From Pyrrhosoma nymphula (Eukaryota > Arthropoda > Insecta > Odonata > Coenagrionidae): a stretch of 64,000 nt of DNA. The position numbers were made by a program, and so were the translations under genes. The DNA is taken from NCBI GenBank assembly GCA_963573305.1, contig OY754332.1, positions 140,671,977 through 140,735,976 on the forward strand, read 5' to 3'. Numbering within the stretch: the stretch's first letter is position 1; each line of letters begins with the position of its first letter. This document shows, in pieces, positions 34,081 to 45,200 of the stretch. Below the pieces are notes generated by a model, which did not search any database, was not told the DNA's origin, and was given only the letters and a program-made list of their open reading frames with translations.

Positions 34081-34150
34081 TCTAACTTGACTCATTTTTT
34101 CACGCCCTACGATGAAATCACCATCACAATAGAGGGTTTTTTTTAAGTTC
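34081..34150 (+). repeat. Flanking repeat copy 2 (matches 29570-29634)
   Basis: TCTAACTTGACTCATTTTTT, followed by GATGAAATCA and ATCACAATAGAG, matches copy 1 upstream of the MITE. It begins directly after the A/T-rich tail of the retroelement. Confidence 0.6.
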
Positions 34151-35765
34151 TGTAAAAATTACTGATGTGAGTAATTGATTTATTCTTATGAATAATTGTG
34201 AAATCATACAAACTACACACTCACTGTTAGTTTTTGACAAAATCTAGTTTTTAGAATTTCCTAATTTTTTCAATATTTTCCCTCTGGAGTGCACAGCCGA
34301 AATTTATCCCATTTAATAGAGCTTATATTTTATTACAAATTGCTCGGAAAGTAGCTAGGCAAGAGGTTAATATTTTGATATTATTTAGAATATGGTAGTG
34401 TTTCCTTTAACAATTTCATCAAATTTCAAGTGAATTGATATATCGCTCAAACTACCTTAAGCAAGCGAGGGATGATCGGTAGCATGGGATTACCAACTGA
34501 TTACTCACATTGATGACGCAGAGGCGCTCTCGTACCGAAACATTTTTTTTTCCTTTTACTTTGGGACTGTGAGGAATTTTCGAGCTTTATTTTTCCTTTC
34601 GAGGTCTTCTTCTTTGGACTGTACCCCCAATCGAGAAAGTTTAAGGGAAGGGGAAATGGTTTTACCACCCTCTTAAGCACCTCGTACGCGAACAGAGGCA
34701 TTCATCCTCGTTATCTGTTCAATCTGGTAGGTTTCGGTTTCTGCGAAAGGTGAATGCGCACAGCATGTGGTTAACGATCCCACTTCTCAGTGGAAAGGAC
34801 TGCTATATACCTCAGGAAAAACCGAGAATATTTGGGAAGGGAAACGTGTTGAGGAACCGGAGAAAGAGGATTAAAAAAACTTCCAAGGGACGCGCTCAAC
34901 ACAGGTCGTAACATATCTTGGAGAAAGAAGAGAGCTAAAGGGCGTGGAAAATATTCTCATGCGACATGGAAGGAAAGACTGCAATTGAGGTTTAAGCAAC
35001 TTTTTCTGCTGCTTCGGCGATATTCGATTTTGTAGTTCACCAAGTGAATTGGAAAAGTAGCTCTTGAATACAGCTAAAAGCTACTTAAAAAAATTGTACC
35101 GCGCTGAAGCTACTGAAAAAAAATAGCTGCTACAGTACAAGCGACACAATTAGAGTGCTATTCGGCATTCTTGTCAGAAAGTGATTCTTTAGTTTAAGAA
35201 CTAATAGAATGGAAATGATCCAAAACTTTATAGAAAGCTTCGAATCCTCTTCAGTATGCAGGAGTACGGACTCCGTGCAGAATAAACAATTTTATTTTTT
35301 TACCTGCATGAAACTTGGTAATTGTCTTTACAAAAACTTTACTTCCAACAAGGAAAAGGCATAAGAAATCATATTTTAAAGAAACTCAACTAAATATATG
35401 TGTGTGGAATATTTTGATAAGGATTATCCACAGGAGAAGTGGAACAGAAGATGGAATAATTTCATCGTGTATTTTGATGAATGTTCATGGCAGTTTTATC
35501 AAAAGACGGGAATGAGATTACATTAACCCTATTGAATTCTTATAAAGCAAATAATAAAACATAATCAAGTTAACTTCTTTGGCCAGGAGAAAGTATATGA
35601 ATGTATGGATTGGAATAGAATATGGGCTATCTTTAGTAGCCTACAAGACTTATCTAATGCCAGCAACATGATATGGGGACTGTAAGAAGAATTATTGCAG
35701 TAATTAAATCTGGCTGAAATACGAAGCAAGCATAAGTAAGGATAGGGGAACCGCAGGGATATTCT
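34151..35765. other. Unassigned DNA with an AGCTAC-rich patch
   Basis: At about 35015-35150 the motif GTAGCT/AGCTAC/TAGCTGC recurs several times in both orientations, a pattern seen in subterminal regions of some DNA transposons. A related patch occurs at 36450-36540. Termini and target duplications were not identified. No gene was recognised. Confidence 0.3.
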
Positions 35766-36000
35766 TTGTCAAATTTCGAGGATACAGGGTCTAGCCACGG
35801 TATTAGGTATCTTGACGGAGTCACCCGCAATGGCACTTTAGTGCACACTTCCACAGAGGAATACTCATTTGCCTTCACCGCGCCGAGTGCTTTAGCCAGT
35901 TATGCTACCGAGGCGTCTCCTCCTCCCGTGAGGATATTTGTGGACTTTAAAGGAAAAAGAAGTGCAAGACTGCCGGCCATACAACTTAACGAAGCTGTCT
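35766..36000 (+). repeat. Dispersed repeat copy (related to 12.6 kb)
   Basis: 35766-35871 matches the minus strand of 12736-12632 (blocks GAGGATAC, CTAGCCA, ACGGAGTCACCC, TTCCACAGAGGAA). This copy is open for 78 codons in one frame. The other copy is not open in a matching way, so conserved coding is not supported. The 3' part (35880-36000) has no partner in the window. Confidence 0.5.
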
Positions 36001-36639
36001 AAGGTAAGCGTTTAGCGCCACAGTCCGAGAGGTTAAAGTGAACTGTGAACATAATGTGTTCGCACTTGTTTACATTTTTCAGGATACCGGAACTATCCAC
36101 AGCATGACCATTACGGAGTCACTCGCATGTCTCATCAATATTCTTTGTCGCCCATTGTATTCAATATTTGCATAAGAGCATAAAAAGCAACATTACATGG
36201 GCATTAATAAATTATCAGCATGTTATGATTTGCAGAGTCGGTTGAAATTTTGGCAGATAATGATGGTGGTGTGACGAGGACACTAAACTGCGTGTAAAAA
36301 TCTATGTAAAATACAATTTGAAAAACAATGAATAGCAAAATAAATTCCTGGATTCTGGAAGAAATACTAATAACATGAGACTTGGATGAAAAAAAACAAA
36401 GCAAACTGTAGTATAATTTTTTGTCTAGATAACCAGTGATGGGAGACGCAAGTAAGGTAGCAGCTTACTAGAAGGGTAGCTTAGTAGATTTGAAGCAAGG
36501 ATGCATTTGGTGTCATTGTGGTAGCAACTTAGTTTGTGCTCCTTTTTCTGTTACGTGAGTTCTCCTTGAAAGACAGTAAGAAACAAACATTTAGCTACCT
36601 TAAACCATGGAGACCGGACACTCCCTAGGAAGGCACAAT
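36001..36639. other. Unassigned DNA
   Basis: At 36110 ACGGAGTCACTCGCAT echoes a block of the preceding repeat, suggesting a fragment of the same family. No gene was recognised. Confidence 0.3.
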
Positions 36640-36960
36640 AACATCGCGTTACGGTCTAGCCATTGGCCCAGGGATTCAGGGTTGAAGTGGTGGCTGGAGT
36701 AATGGCTTCCCATTCTGAGGGGCATGGGTTCGGATCCCGGTATTGTGATAGATTTATTTAGTGGCATCCCGATCCCGACTTGGGTATTTTATGGAGAGCC
36801 CTAAAAATGCAGTATTCCGTCCATTGGATGGGACGTTAAAACTTTGACTCATCGGCGCCTTTTCTTAAGAGTGGACTAATGCTAATGCTGGATTTCACCC
36901 TTTACTTCCTACTTTCCCCCACACAATCCTTTCTTGACTCACGAACCCACCTGTCCTAAT
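36640..36960 (+). repeat. tRNA-derived SINE, copy 1
   Basis: The head contains a box-A-like TGGCTGGAGTAATGG and a strong box B GGGTTCGGATCCC (about 36726-36740), followed by a body shared with 43505-43830. Matching blocks are CATCC(C/T)GATCCC, ACTTGG(G/A)T, CTCCGTCCATTGAATGG versus TTCCGTCCATTGGATGG, and GCT(A/T)ATGCTGGA. SINEs are non-coding and borrow the machinery of a partner non-LTR element. The partner is not identified here. No clear poly(A) or microsatellite tail was found. Confidence 0.65.
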
Positions 36961-38119
36961 GACGCAAATGACATAACTAAATAAAAATGACATAGCTCCC
37001 AAACTACCAACCTACCAACCAGTATTGTATTAGTATTCCAAATGAAGTACCAATCCAGTTCAGGTGGATTTCTTTCTCATGGGCATATCTGCATAAAATG
37101 GTGAGACAATTCGGCATTTCAAAAAGGAAAACGATCGTAGTTGCCAAAAGAAAAATACGCATGTACACTATCTTTAAAAAGTGCGGCACTCTATCGTCGT
37201 TCCCTGGGCTCAAACCATCGCTGCAACTTCACTCATTAGTGGAGTGGAGGCCCTTCCCCTCCCATTCCATCGCCCTCCCCTCCTCCCTCTCACGTCTGCC
37301 AGCGGCGGCGCCACCACCGTGCCCATCCCACCCCCTCGTAACGCCTCGCCGGCCTCGCGCCACACTAATTGCCGATTTGCTCAATCAGTGTTTGCGATTT
37401 CTGGAGCGCATAACTTTTTGCGTGAGTGGTGGCGGTGGCTGCGATGCTCCACGCTTGTCAATATGTATGATGGCGTTATTTACCGGTACATACTTCAAGC
37501 TACATGCGATCCTGCTACGGTATTTAAGTTTCATCATCAATTTATTCATCCAAATGTTTTACTCCAGCGGATTTTAATGTGCGCCTTAGATTTTAAAATA
37601 TTATTTGAGTGGTCTTTGCTGATAATTTTACATTCATATTGACTCTTTTAGTAGCCTTAGGAGTCCTATATATCTTCTATCTGCAACTATTTCAAACGTA
37701 AGCTCTATTAAATAGACAGATATTCGTCCTTCGTAATTCTCAGCTAGGTCCCTAGTCCAATTGAATGCTTAGAACCGTAGCTCGGGTAGAATGAATTCTG
37801 ACTTCAATATTGCTCAGAAAATTATACATCGGTAGTTTTGTAATGGATGGATACTCCTTAGTACGATAATATTCACGAAATTAATAAACCCAAGATTACA
37901 AAGGCAGTAAAGTTAAAAATACAATGGTTACCATTGCAACATACATGGTATCAATAGGAAGCATTAAAAGCACCTACGAAATTCTCGGATAATTTCGATT
38001 TTTTTCCAAGTGCTTGCCATCATGGATCTGTAGGTTGCTCCGACACTTGGCATGTTGGTCCATAGCTAAGCGCGGACGTAGCATCGAGCGGAAAACTTGC
38101 TGTCGGGTAATGTGAACTT
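36961..38119. other. Unassigned DNA with a GC-rich, CpG-containing patch
   Basis: 37190-37450 is GC-rich (CCAGCGGCGGCGCCACCACC, CGCCTCGCCGGCCTCGCG) in an AT-rich setting. Two overlapping frames of about 150 codons are open across it, which is expected from the low AT content there. It could be a CpG-island-like promoter or first exon, but I find no splice-supported coding structure. Confidence 0.35.
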
Positions 38120-38790
38120 ATTTAACGTAGATGAAAAAAGAATGGGCAACGAAAGAATATGGCTTCGAAATATCTGCAGCAAACACTAAAGCATGGTATT
38201 AATAGGACTAACTCCAAGTTTTAAGATCGCAAAAAAGGGAAAGATTGTAGAAAAAGAACAAGTATTCAAATAGCTGATCTACCAAAATAACATATTGGAC
38301 AAAAATTGAATTTGGTAAAAATTGTACTACTTTCAAAATATTTTGGTACAAAACACACACCTTTAAATTACGAGACGAAAGAAACGTAGGTACAGTTTTT
38401 TTGATATCGCAGGGGTGCCGATGCTGATGTATGGAGCAGAAACCAATATTATAATACAGAATACGGACACGACTGACATTCAGAAAGCAGGGATGTAGTT
38501 CACGAGAAGAACCATTCTAAACGGATAGAAAAAAATTTATGTTAGGAAATAACATGGGTTGGAATGATTACTGGACAAATGAAGAAGGGAAAAAAGAAGA
38601 TTGTGTGAAATCAGTCCAAATAACAGGCAAGTAATGAAGCACCTAAAGATAGAGAAAAGTGGGAGGGCCAAGAGTTCCATGGGTCATGAAATAGGTACAC
38701 AAAAAATGAATACTTGTAGAGATGAGGGGGAAAGGGAGAAGGATGAATGCTGCAGATCTGTAACAGGAATTCAGGGAAGGTTATTTTAGG
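38120..38790 (+). pseudogene. Non-LTR reverse transcriptase C-terminal fragment
   Basis: Pieces in different frames read EYGFEISAANTKAW (cf. the LKIN..KTK motif after the polymerase active site), then GVPMLMYGAE, then IQKAGMKFTRR-like, then LLDK. The order resembles the thumb-to-C-terminal region of jockey/RTE-like proteins (LLYGSE...E.KFLRR..G). Frameshifts and stops are frequent. Upstream catalytic motifs are missing, so this is a 5'-truncated dead copy. Confidence 0.5.
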
Positions 38791-41040
38791 AAAAGCATAA
38801 TCTTTCGGTGTATTTTTTATTGTGCTTCCTGTTAGAATTGTGATGGGTTTTCAATACTTGTATTAGTTTCACCATCATTGATGTCCCGGCCCATGATTTA
38901 TTTGCTGCAGCACTCCGTTTCGTGGCCTCAAATTCTGACTCTCCTACACCCGTTTTCCCTTTTTTACACAGCTTTTAATTCGGCCCTTGTATATGTCATT
39001 TGGTTTTCCTCGTGAGGCCTTCCCTTATATTTTGCTCTGAGTTATATATTTTTACGAAATCGCTTTTCTGGAGGGTATGCTCTACATCTGTTTTTTTTTC
39101 TTTTCCCCATAATATCCATATAGTCCTCTCATTCTCTCCTTTTTATGCAAACTTATTTAGTTCTTATTTTGTCCTCCCTAATGATTTTCAGCAGTCACTT
39201 CCTGCAACAATTGTTGAAGGTTACCATAATTATATGTTTTAATGTATAACTTTCTTGCGTAATTAATTCCACAAACATTCAAAATGCATCGTGTAGAAGC
39301 CATTGCGGCTGTCTAAGGGTATTACGTATAACAGTGGTTCCAAGACCCTGTGCACGCGTGCTCTAAGTGCTTCGCAGCTAAAAGATGTAAGGAAAAATTT
39401 CACTGTTCATGGCGAAAGCAATGGTTTGCGTAATTTACTGCTAAAGGTAGACATGGAAAAAGGGTTGAGAACTACTACCGTGAACTAATATTCCGTTTCC
39501 TATCAAGACTATGTTGTGTTTCATTTACCAAGAGCTGCCAAATGATCTACAATAGTTATTCCATCAATTTTATTTGAAAACCATATTTCAGATTTGGCAC
39601 TCAAAGTAACAGCTTTTTTTAATAATCTGCGATTGAGGATCACAACGAAGTAACTGAGAACTAAGAAATCTTTTGTCTGGTTAACTTTTCATCGTTTTTC
39701 AGTAAATATGCTACCATCACCACTATGGCACAATCATTCCACGACAGTGGTCAGCTTCCGGAAGGCAAATATGACAAATATTCCCGAAAACCCATAAATA
39801 TATGATCGTCTTTCAATTCATGGGTTTTCCTCTCCACTTGAACGGCCACTTCGGCTAATTCTTTGGTCACATTTTAAGAGCAATAGAGATTAATAAGCAA
39901 TAAGAAAGAACCGTGGTGATCAGGTAACATTATTCTGACTTTCAAATTTGGTCAATTTATTTTTTTTAATCCCATGGAACCTTGGAAGGTGTTTATTTCA
40001 ATCCATACCTCGGATCATTTTGTTTCAAACCTCACCATATTGTTACGAAAAAACACCACCGGGGACATTTGATTTCAGGAAACGTCAAAGCTTAGTTGAG
40101 GAAATTACACCACTCCCGTTTACATTTTGACAGGAGCTCATACTTGGCTTTAACTGCGTTCGATCCTACGATGACACGCGCAAATTGAGCTGTGATTTGC
40201 CATTCATCGTTATCTTTGTCATTTCATCCAAAGTGAAAAATGGTGAGGAATATACATGCTGAACAAAGCTTTATTTGCTCCCTTCGGGCCTCTACCCCGC
40301 GAATGTTTTTGTCATTTTATTTGATCACCATATTTTTTTCTTAAATGATCCGTCAAAGAAGCAAAGTAGCCACAACTAGTGGTAATTGGGAAGCAAATCA
40401 TTGAAGTTATTTTTTCTCAGTTTCCCTCTCCCCGTCTCTCTGATTGAAACACTGGCTTTCGATTAAATCAAAGGATGATGAATGGCAGCAGTATCCCTAG
40501 CGCATTGGAGTATTCCATAGGAAGGTCCAACTAGAGATATTTTGTAAAATTTCATGAGGGAGATATTTTTTATGTTAAGGTTGCTAAATTATGTGTATTT
40601 CAATCATCTCAAACTCTGGAACTGTTGATTTCATTTTGTGCGCAGTATTGCTGTCTGAATAGAAACCAGATATGAATTTTGAAAACAATGTAAAAAGTTA
40701 CCAAAGTAAAAGTGTTTATTTATTTTTTCTAGCAGACTAGAAATTTTTTAGTGGCGCTAGAGAGGTAAAAATATTTAAAGTATCTTTATGTAAACTTTAC
40801 CATTTTAATCACCTCGGGTAAATAATATTCACCAGATAGGAGCATTTGTTCTTCTCTGCCCCATACGTGACATTGAAGGTCATATTTCAATGATCCTTAA
40901 AATATTACCTATAGTCAAAGTAAACTTTTTAATTTTTTATAAACTATCTATTTAGCTTATATTTACTACCACTTTTTAGAATATGTGTATATATTTCATG
41001 TGTTAAAATTGCAACTCTTTTTATTTTCCATACGTGGCAC
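38791..41040. other. Unassigned AT-rich DNA
   Basis: I recognise no gene or element. Open frames of 60-80 codons lack familiar motifs and are T-rich. Confidence 0.35.
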
Positions 41041-42150
41041 TAAAGTTATTCCTTCCCCAGGAATACAACCTTGACTTGTCTACAGATATTTATGTGCATG
41101 GTTGTCACCATGGCATGGCATTTAAATATATATCAAACAATTTCAGCTTGGATAACATTCTAAAGGAAGCTGATTTTCAAAAAGAAGAAAATAAAAGACG
41201 GAGAGAATAAAGACGGATTAAAAGAGAGAAAATGAATGAAAAGGAAAAGGACGCATTGAAAAATATAAAGATGAGAGAATGATATTGCAGAGAGCTAAAA
41301 AAGCAAGTCTCTTGCCTTTTGTACATACCATCTGCAATTTCTCAGTCCGTTTCACCTAGAGGGTCTTACAACTGTATGCAAACCTTCAGCAAAGCTGTAA
41401 TTAAAGCCATGAAGGCACTAACAGCGTCTCCAAAAAAAGAGAGTGGCAGTCGTCACAGATTGAGCACAACTTATAGGCATCCATTTGTGCGGTTGATGGA
41501 AAATGTAGAAAGTAAAAACGTCAAGTCAGAAAGACTTCAGTGTGATTACAAACGTTCTTTTTTTCGTCCAGCCGTAGTATACACATGTCCTGAAATTGAT
41601 GGGTCCATTGATATATGGCGAAAATAAAATGAATGACGCTGCAAAAACGGTTTATTGCAATGACTCTGAAAGACGCTTTTGCACTCTTTCACGCCGAGAA
41701 TCGAAGCTACAATTAAGGATTTTCAAAATATTGCTCTTTGAGACCAAAAATAATTTTATTATTGAGGGATACCGTGATGATCCGTGTTACCGAGATCAGT
41801 GAAGATGCCGGTTACAAGAAAATTTTTAATTTGAAATTGAAAACACTAAGCAGAGACTCTGAAGGCTTTCGAAAAACAATGCTATGAGATAGGGCAATAA
41901 TTATTCATCTTGGCAGAACTCCAGTGCCAATTGCATCAACGGGAAAAATTTTAGAGTATCAGCTGAAATGGAACAAACCTTTACATGAAATATATTGGAT
42001 GAGTTTAGATTGCAGAATTTGTCCATGAAGGAAGCCTGTGCTGGTGAACTTCAAGAAAAATTCAACGACTTGGCAGATATGATGTGAAATGTCAATTTGA
42101 AGGAAACTGAAGCAATAACATTTGAAAATGATAAGCTTGAAGATAATTAA
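41041..42150 (+). pseudogene. Decayed gene of an uncharacterised, transposon-associated family
   Basis: Several blocks in shifting frames line up in the order I know from an uncharacterised arthropod protein family that often occurs in many copies. First is a highly charged KRRRE...REKMNEKEKD stretch (about 41180-41275). Next is FSKAVIKAMKALTASPKK (about 41380-41440), resembling a 'KAV..V.KALP.SP.KK' motif. Then CPEIDGSIDIWRK (41588-41627). After a frame change come FIAMTLKDAFALFHAEN (about 41650-41700), a stop, and GFSKYCSLRPKIILL (about 41718-41765). Further weak similarity runs to about 42100. Stops and frameshifts make it a pseudogene. I infer a transposon-encoded or multicopy gene. The biochemical role is unknown to me. 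Confidence 0.45.
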
Positions 42151-43504
42151 TAAATGTAAGAAATTTCTAGTGTATTGCACACAATGACAACTACACTATT
42201 TTTGTAATGACTAATCAACTTTATGGCAGAATATTTGTGATAGAAAGAGATTAGGTGTAGCCACTTTGTTGCCACTTCCCATGGGAAAGTTGTTGTATAT
42301 TTGGGCGGTAATGTTAAACGCTTTGTGAGGCAGAAAATTATGAGTAAAGGAAATAACAGTGTACAAAAATAAAAATAGAAACGGTAAAACAATTGGAAAC
42401 AGATATCTTAGTTCCAGGTGCTTCTACCTTCATTTTATAGCGTGTGGTGACATAAATGTAAGTTTTAAATTTCCTGCTCTGTTACAAAAAGTTCAGGTAC
42501 AAAAGAGGAAGTTATAAATTTGAGAAACTTTATTATCGCATAGTAGTATAACACAATACTTTCTGTTCATGTTAACATGTGTCCCTGATTAGATAAACAT
42601 ACTACTAGTACTAAATAGTAAAAATACTAATCTTAATTTCATTAAAATATAAAAGTGCACAAGTACCATGCGTGACATATATTTCACTTCAGAAATAGAT
42701 AATAAATGAAAGCATCAGTCGTTAACAAAACTTCATAATGAAATCATTAAAAGAGTTGCCAAATTATAACTCGCATACCTATGCTGATTTATGAAACTTA
42801 ATTTTAAATATTCAAGATGATGGTGAACCTAATATTTCCCATACGTAACGAAGGATTTTATAAAGTAATTTAAGTTATTTGTATTTTAATAGAAATATAA
42901 CCGCATAGTGAATTTGCTGAATTGTCATATTAAACCGAAAATAGACCAAATTCGTTTGTAATAAATGTTTTGGTCATTAGGGTAAGCATTTTTAATACAA
43001 ACTGTGAGAAACTGTGCCATAAGTGGCAGTGGAATGCCCTATCGTGCACAACGCTTGTGACTCGATTTCCAACCTATTTTTTTGATTACCTACCCACTCT
43101 TGCTACCATTGTCAATTGTACCCTATTTTTCCTCGCCACCACGTTACTTTCACTTCTTTTGGTCTTTTTCATCCTCCTCATTATCCTTTCGGCTTTGCAT
43201 ACTGACCTTGTTCATACCTTGCTTAACATCGTTTTATTGACCTTCCTGGAGGTTTTGTTTCTTATAGGTTTCAATTACGGATTTGATTCATCATACCCTA
43301 ATCATGGCTTCAAATAATATGGCATGCCTTGACATCTACTAATTTTCTATTCACTACTTTTTGCTTCTGGCACTATATCAGGTGCTCTACATAAATCCCT
43401 AATTTCTTTATTATATTTAATTTTCCACGCTTTCCCTCTCCTGTTAGTCTAAAAGCTTTATTTCTACTTTACTTTCAAATGCCACGCAACTCTTCTCGAT
43501 ATTA
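42151..43504. other. Unassigned AT-rich DNA
   Basis: A plus-strand frame of 115 codons (42970-43317) encodes a very hydrophobic, Leu/Phe-rich peptide. This reflects T-rich DNA rather than a recognisable membrane protein. No other feature is supported. Confidence 0.35.
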
Positions 43505-43830
43505 ATTTAATGGATTGATGACGTGAATGCTGCATCCCATTCGGGTTCGAATCCAAAGAGAGAATGATATTTTTCATTGACATCCTGATCCCTACTTGGA
43601 TGCTATGTGAAGAGCACTTCAAGGTCTAGTGCTCCGTCCATTGAATGGTAAGCTAAACTATGTTCCCCTCAACTATACACCCCTCGTGGTTTTTGCCAAA
43701 AGTATCCGTATCTGACTCCGAATATCTCTCCTCTCTTCCTGCAGGCTTATGCTGGAACTCACTGTCGATACTTACTTTTAACTAATGGACACGTTAACAG
43801 CGCTTTAAGGCACCCACTTTACAGGTATAT
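43505..43830 (+). repeat. tRNA-derived SINE, copy 2
   Basis: A box B, GGGTTCGAATCC (about 43545-43556), begins the recognisable region. The body matches 36640-36960 block by block, including GACATCCTGATCCCTACTTGG and GTGCTCCGTCCATTGAATGG. The head upstream of box B is more degraded than in copy 1. The two copies share orientation and are about 6.9 kb apart. Confidence 0.65.
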
Positions 43831-45100
43831 TCCAGAACTCGCTAACTTGAGCAAAGTAGTTATCGTGACCATTATTGCCACTTCAAGCGGATTATTTCAT
43901 TCTGAAACGGACCTTAGCAAACATCCTTGAAGCAGAAAGCTTAAAGGGGCTCGTTATCGTATAGTGCCTGTCTTTATCGCTTCAACGTAAGGCTTTACAG
44001 TGCTAATAACAAGAAAGAAGTGTTGATAGGTACATGAAAGTTCAAACTTCCTTTGATTGTTTTTGTGCAGTGAAATACATGCTATGTTTTGATGTTTTGC
44101 GTAACTTTATCTCAAAATCTGAAAATGATCTTGAAATTGTAGCGGGACGTTTTCACACGTTTGATATTATGTATTGTGATTTTTTACAGAATTTGAATAT
44201 GATTTGAGTGCGTCGGTTTACGTAACTTTTACAGTTTGTCGGTTAACACTTCAACTTAACAGAAATTTTTAAGTAAAATTTAAATTATTGAGATGTTTTG
44301 TCAACTTGCATACAATTCTTGTGGTTTTAGGGCCAGTTTTACCAACTCGGATAATACAATTAACTCGGATAATTTTCCGAAAAACCGAGATAATACAATT
44401 TTCCTGTTTCATCAATAGCATTATCTCGGTTAAAAATTTTACTGGCGATTTTCCTCGGTTACAAGCTTATCATCCGAGACAACCCGTACCTACACCCGAG
44501 CACATCGTAAGTTATGATATTATTTAATAAATATATAATTGTTTATTATTGCAATTTTACCTCTCAGGGTATTAGTACCATTTTGCTTTATATTTAGAAA
44601 TGCGTTTGTAGGCTGTACGAGGCATATTATGGTCGAAATTAACTATAAAATATTTCTAGCGACGAAAGGTAAACAAGGGAAATCCCTCACTTCGTACTAT
44701 GAATAACTTTCAATAGTGTATTTAAGCGTACATTGATAATAAATGCATTCTATTACATCATTGATACCATGCTTGATATTTATCTAACGTCATTTATTCG
44801 CGTAGTAAGAACTTAATGTACAAATTTCCCTCACAAACGTCCCAGGCGAAGAGGACACTGAATCACGTTACAAATATGTATCATAATTTAAGACTTTTGT
44901 GCCAGTTTCCCCCAAAATTATTAAATGCGACTTGATATATGTAAACAGTGATAGTTTTTGTGTGTAAATAAGACCCTTGGGAACATTATGAAGAACCATA
45001 TGCGCCTAAAATAACTCAAATCGGAGGCAAACATGTAATGCCATGCCGTGATGACGCATTATTGAGGATATAAAATGTCATGTTTCCCAATTGTCTACAT
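43831..45100. other. Unassigned DNA with a possible MITE end at 44.33 kb
   Basis: About 44330-44490 starts GGGCCAGTTTTACCAACTCGG and repeats the motif CTCGGATAAT/CTCGGTTA several times in both orientations. That composition suggests a DNA-element terminus. The matching inverted end was not found, so it is left unclassified. Confidence 0.3.
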
Positions 45101-45200
45101 GTGGCGTCGTAGGCTAGTGGTTAGTGCTCTCGACTCCGGGTACGTAGGATACCGGTTCGCGCCCACCGGGAGTAAATATTTTTTCTTTTTTTTTTTCAAG
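45101..45200 (+). repeat. tRNA-like SINE head with T-rich tail
   Basis: TAGGCTAGTGGTTAGTGC (about 45110) is a good tRNA D-arm/box A and GGTTCGCGCCC (about 45154) a good box B, 34 bases later. A T-rich run (45177-45200) follows and could terminate RNA polymerase III. The T stem and acceptor stem do not pair properly. I therefore read it as a tRNA-derived SINE or tRNA pseudogene, not a functional tRNA. Confidence 0.45.

Noticed and set aside
37098..37642. Two overlapping frames of over 150 codons
   Set aside because: Both are open because the region is GC-rich. The translations are low-complexity Pro/Ser/Ala with no domain.
42970..43317. Hydrophobic 115-codon frame that could be a membrane protein
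   Set aside because: The T-rich DNA yields Leu/Phe runs automatically. There is no family resemblance and no gene context.
45101..45175. Functional tRNA gene
   Set aside because: Boxes A and B are good but the acceptor and T stems do not pair, so only a tRNA-like SINE head is claimed.
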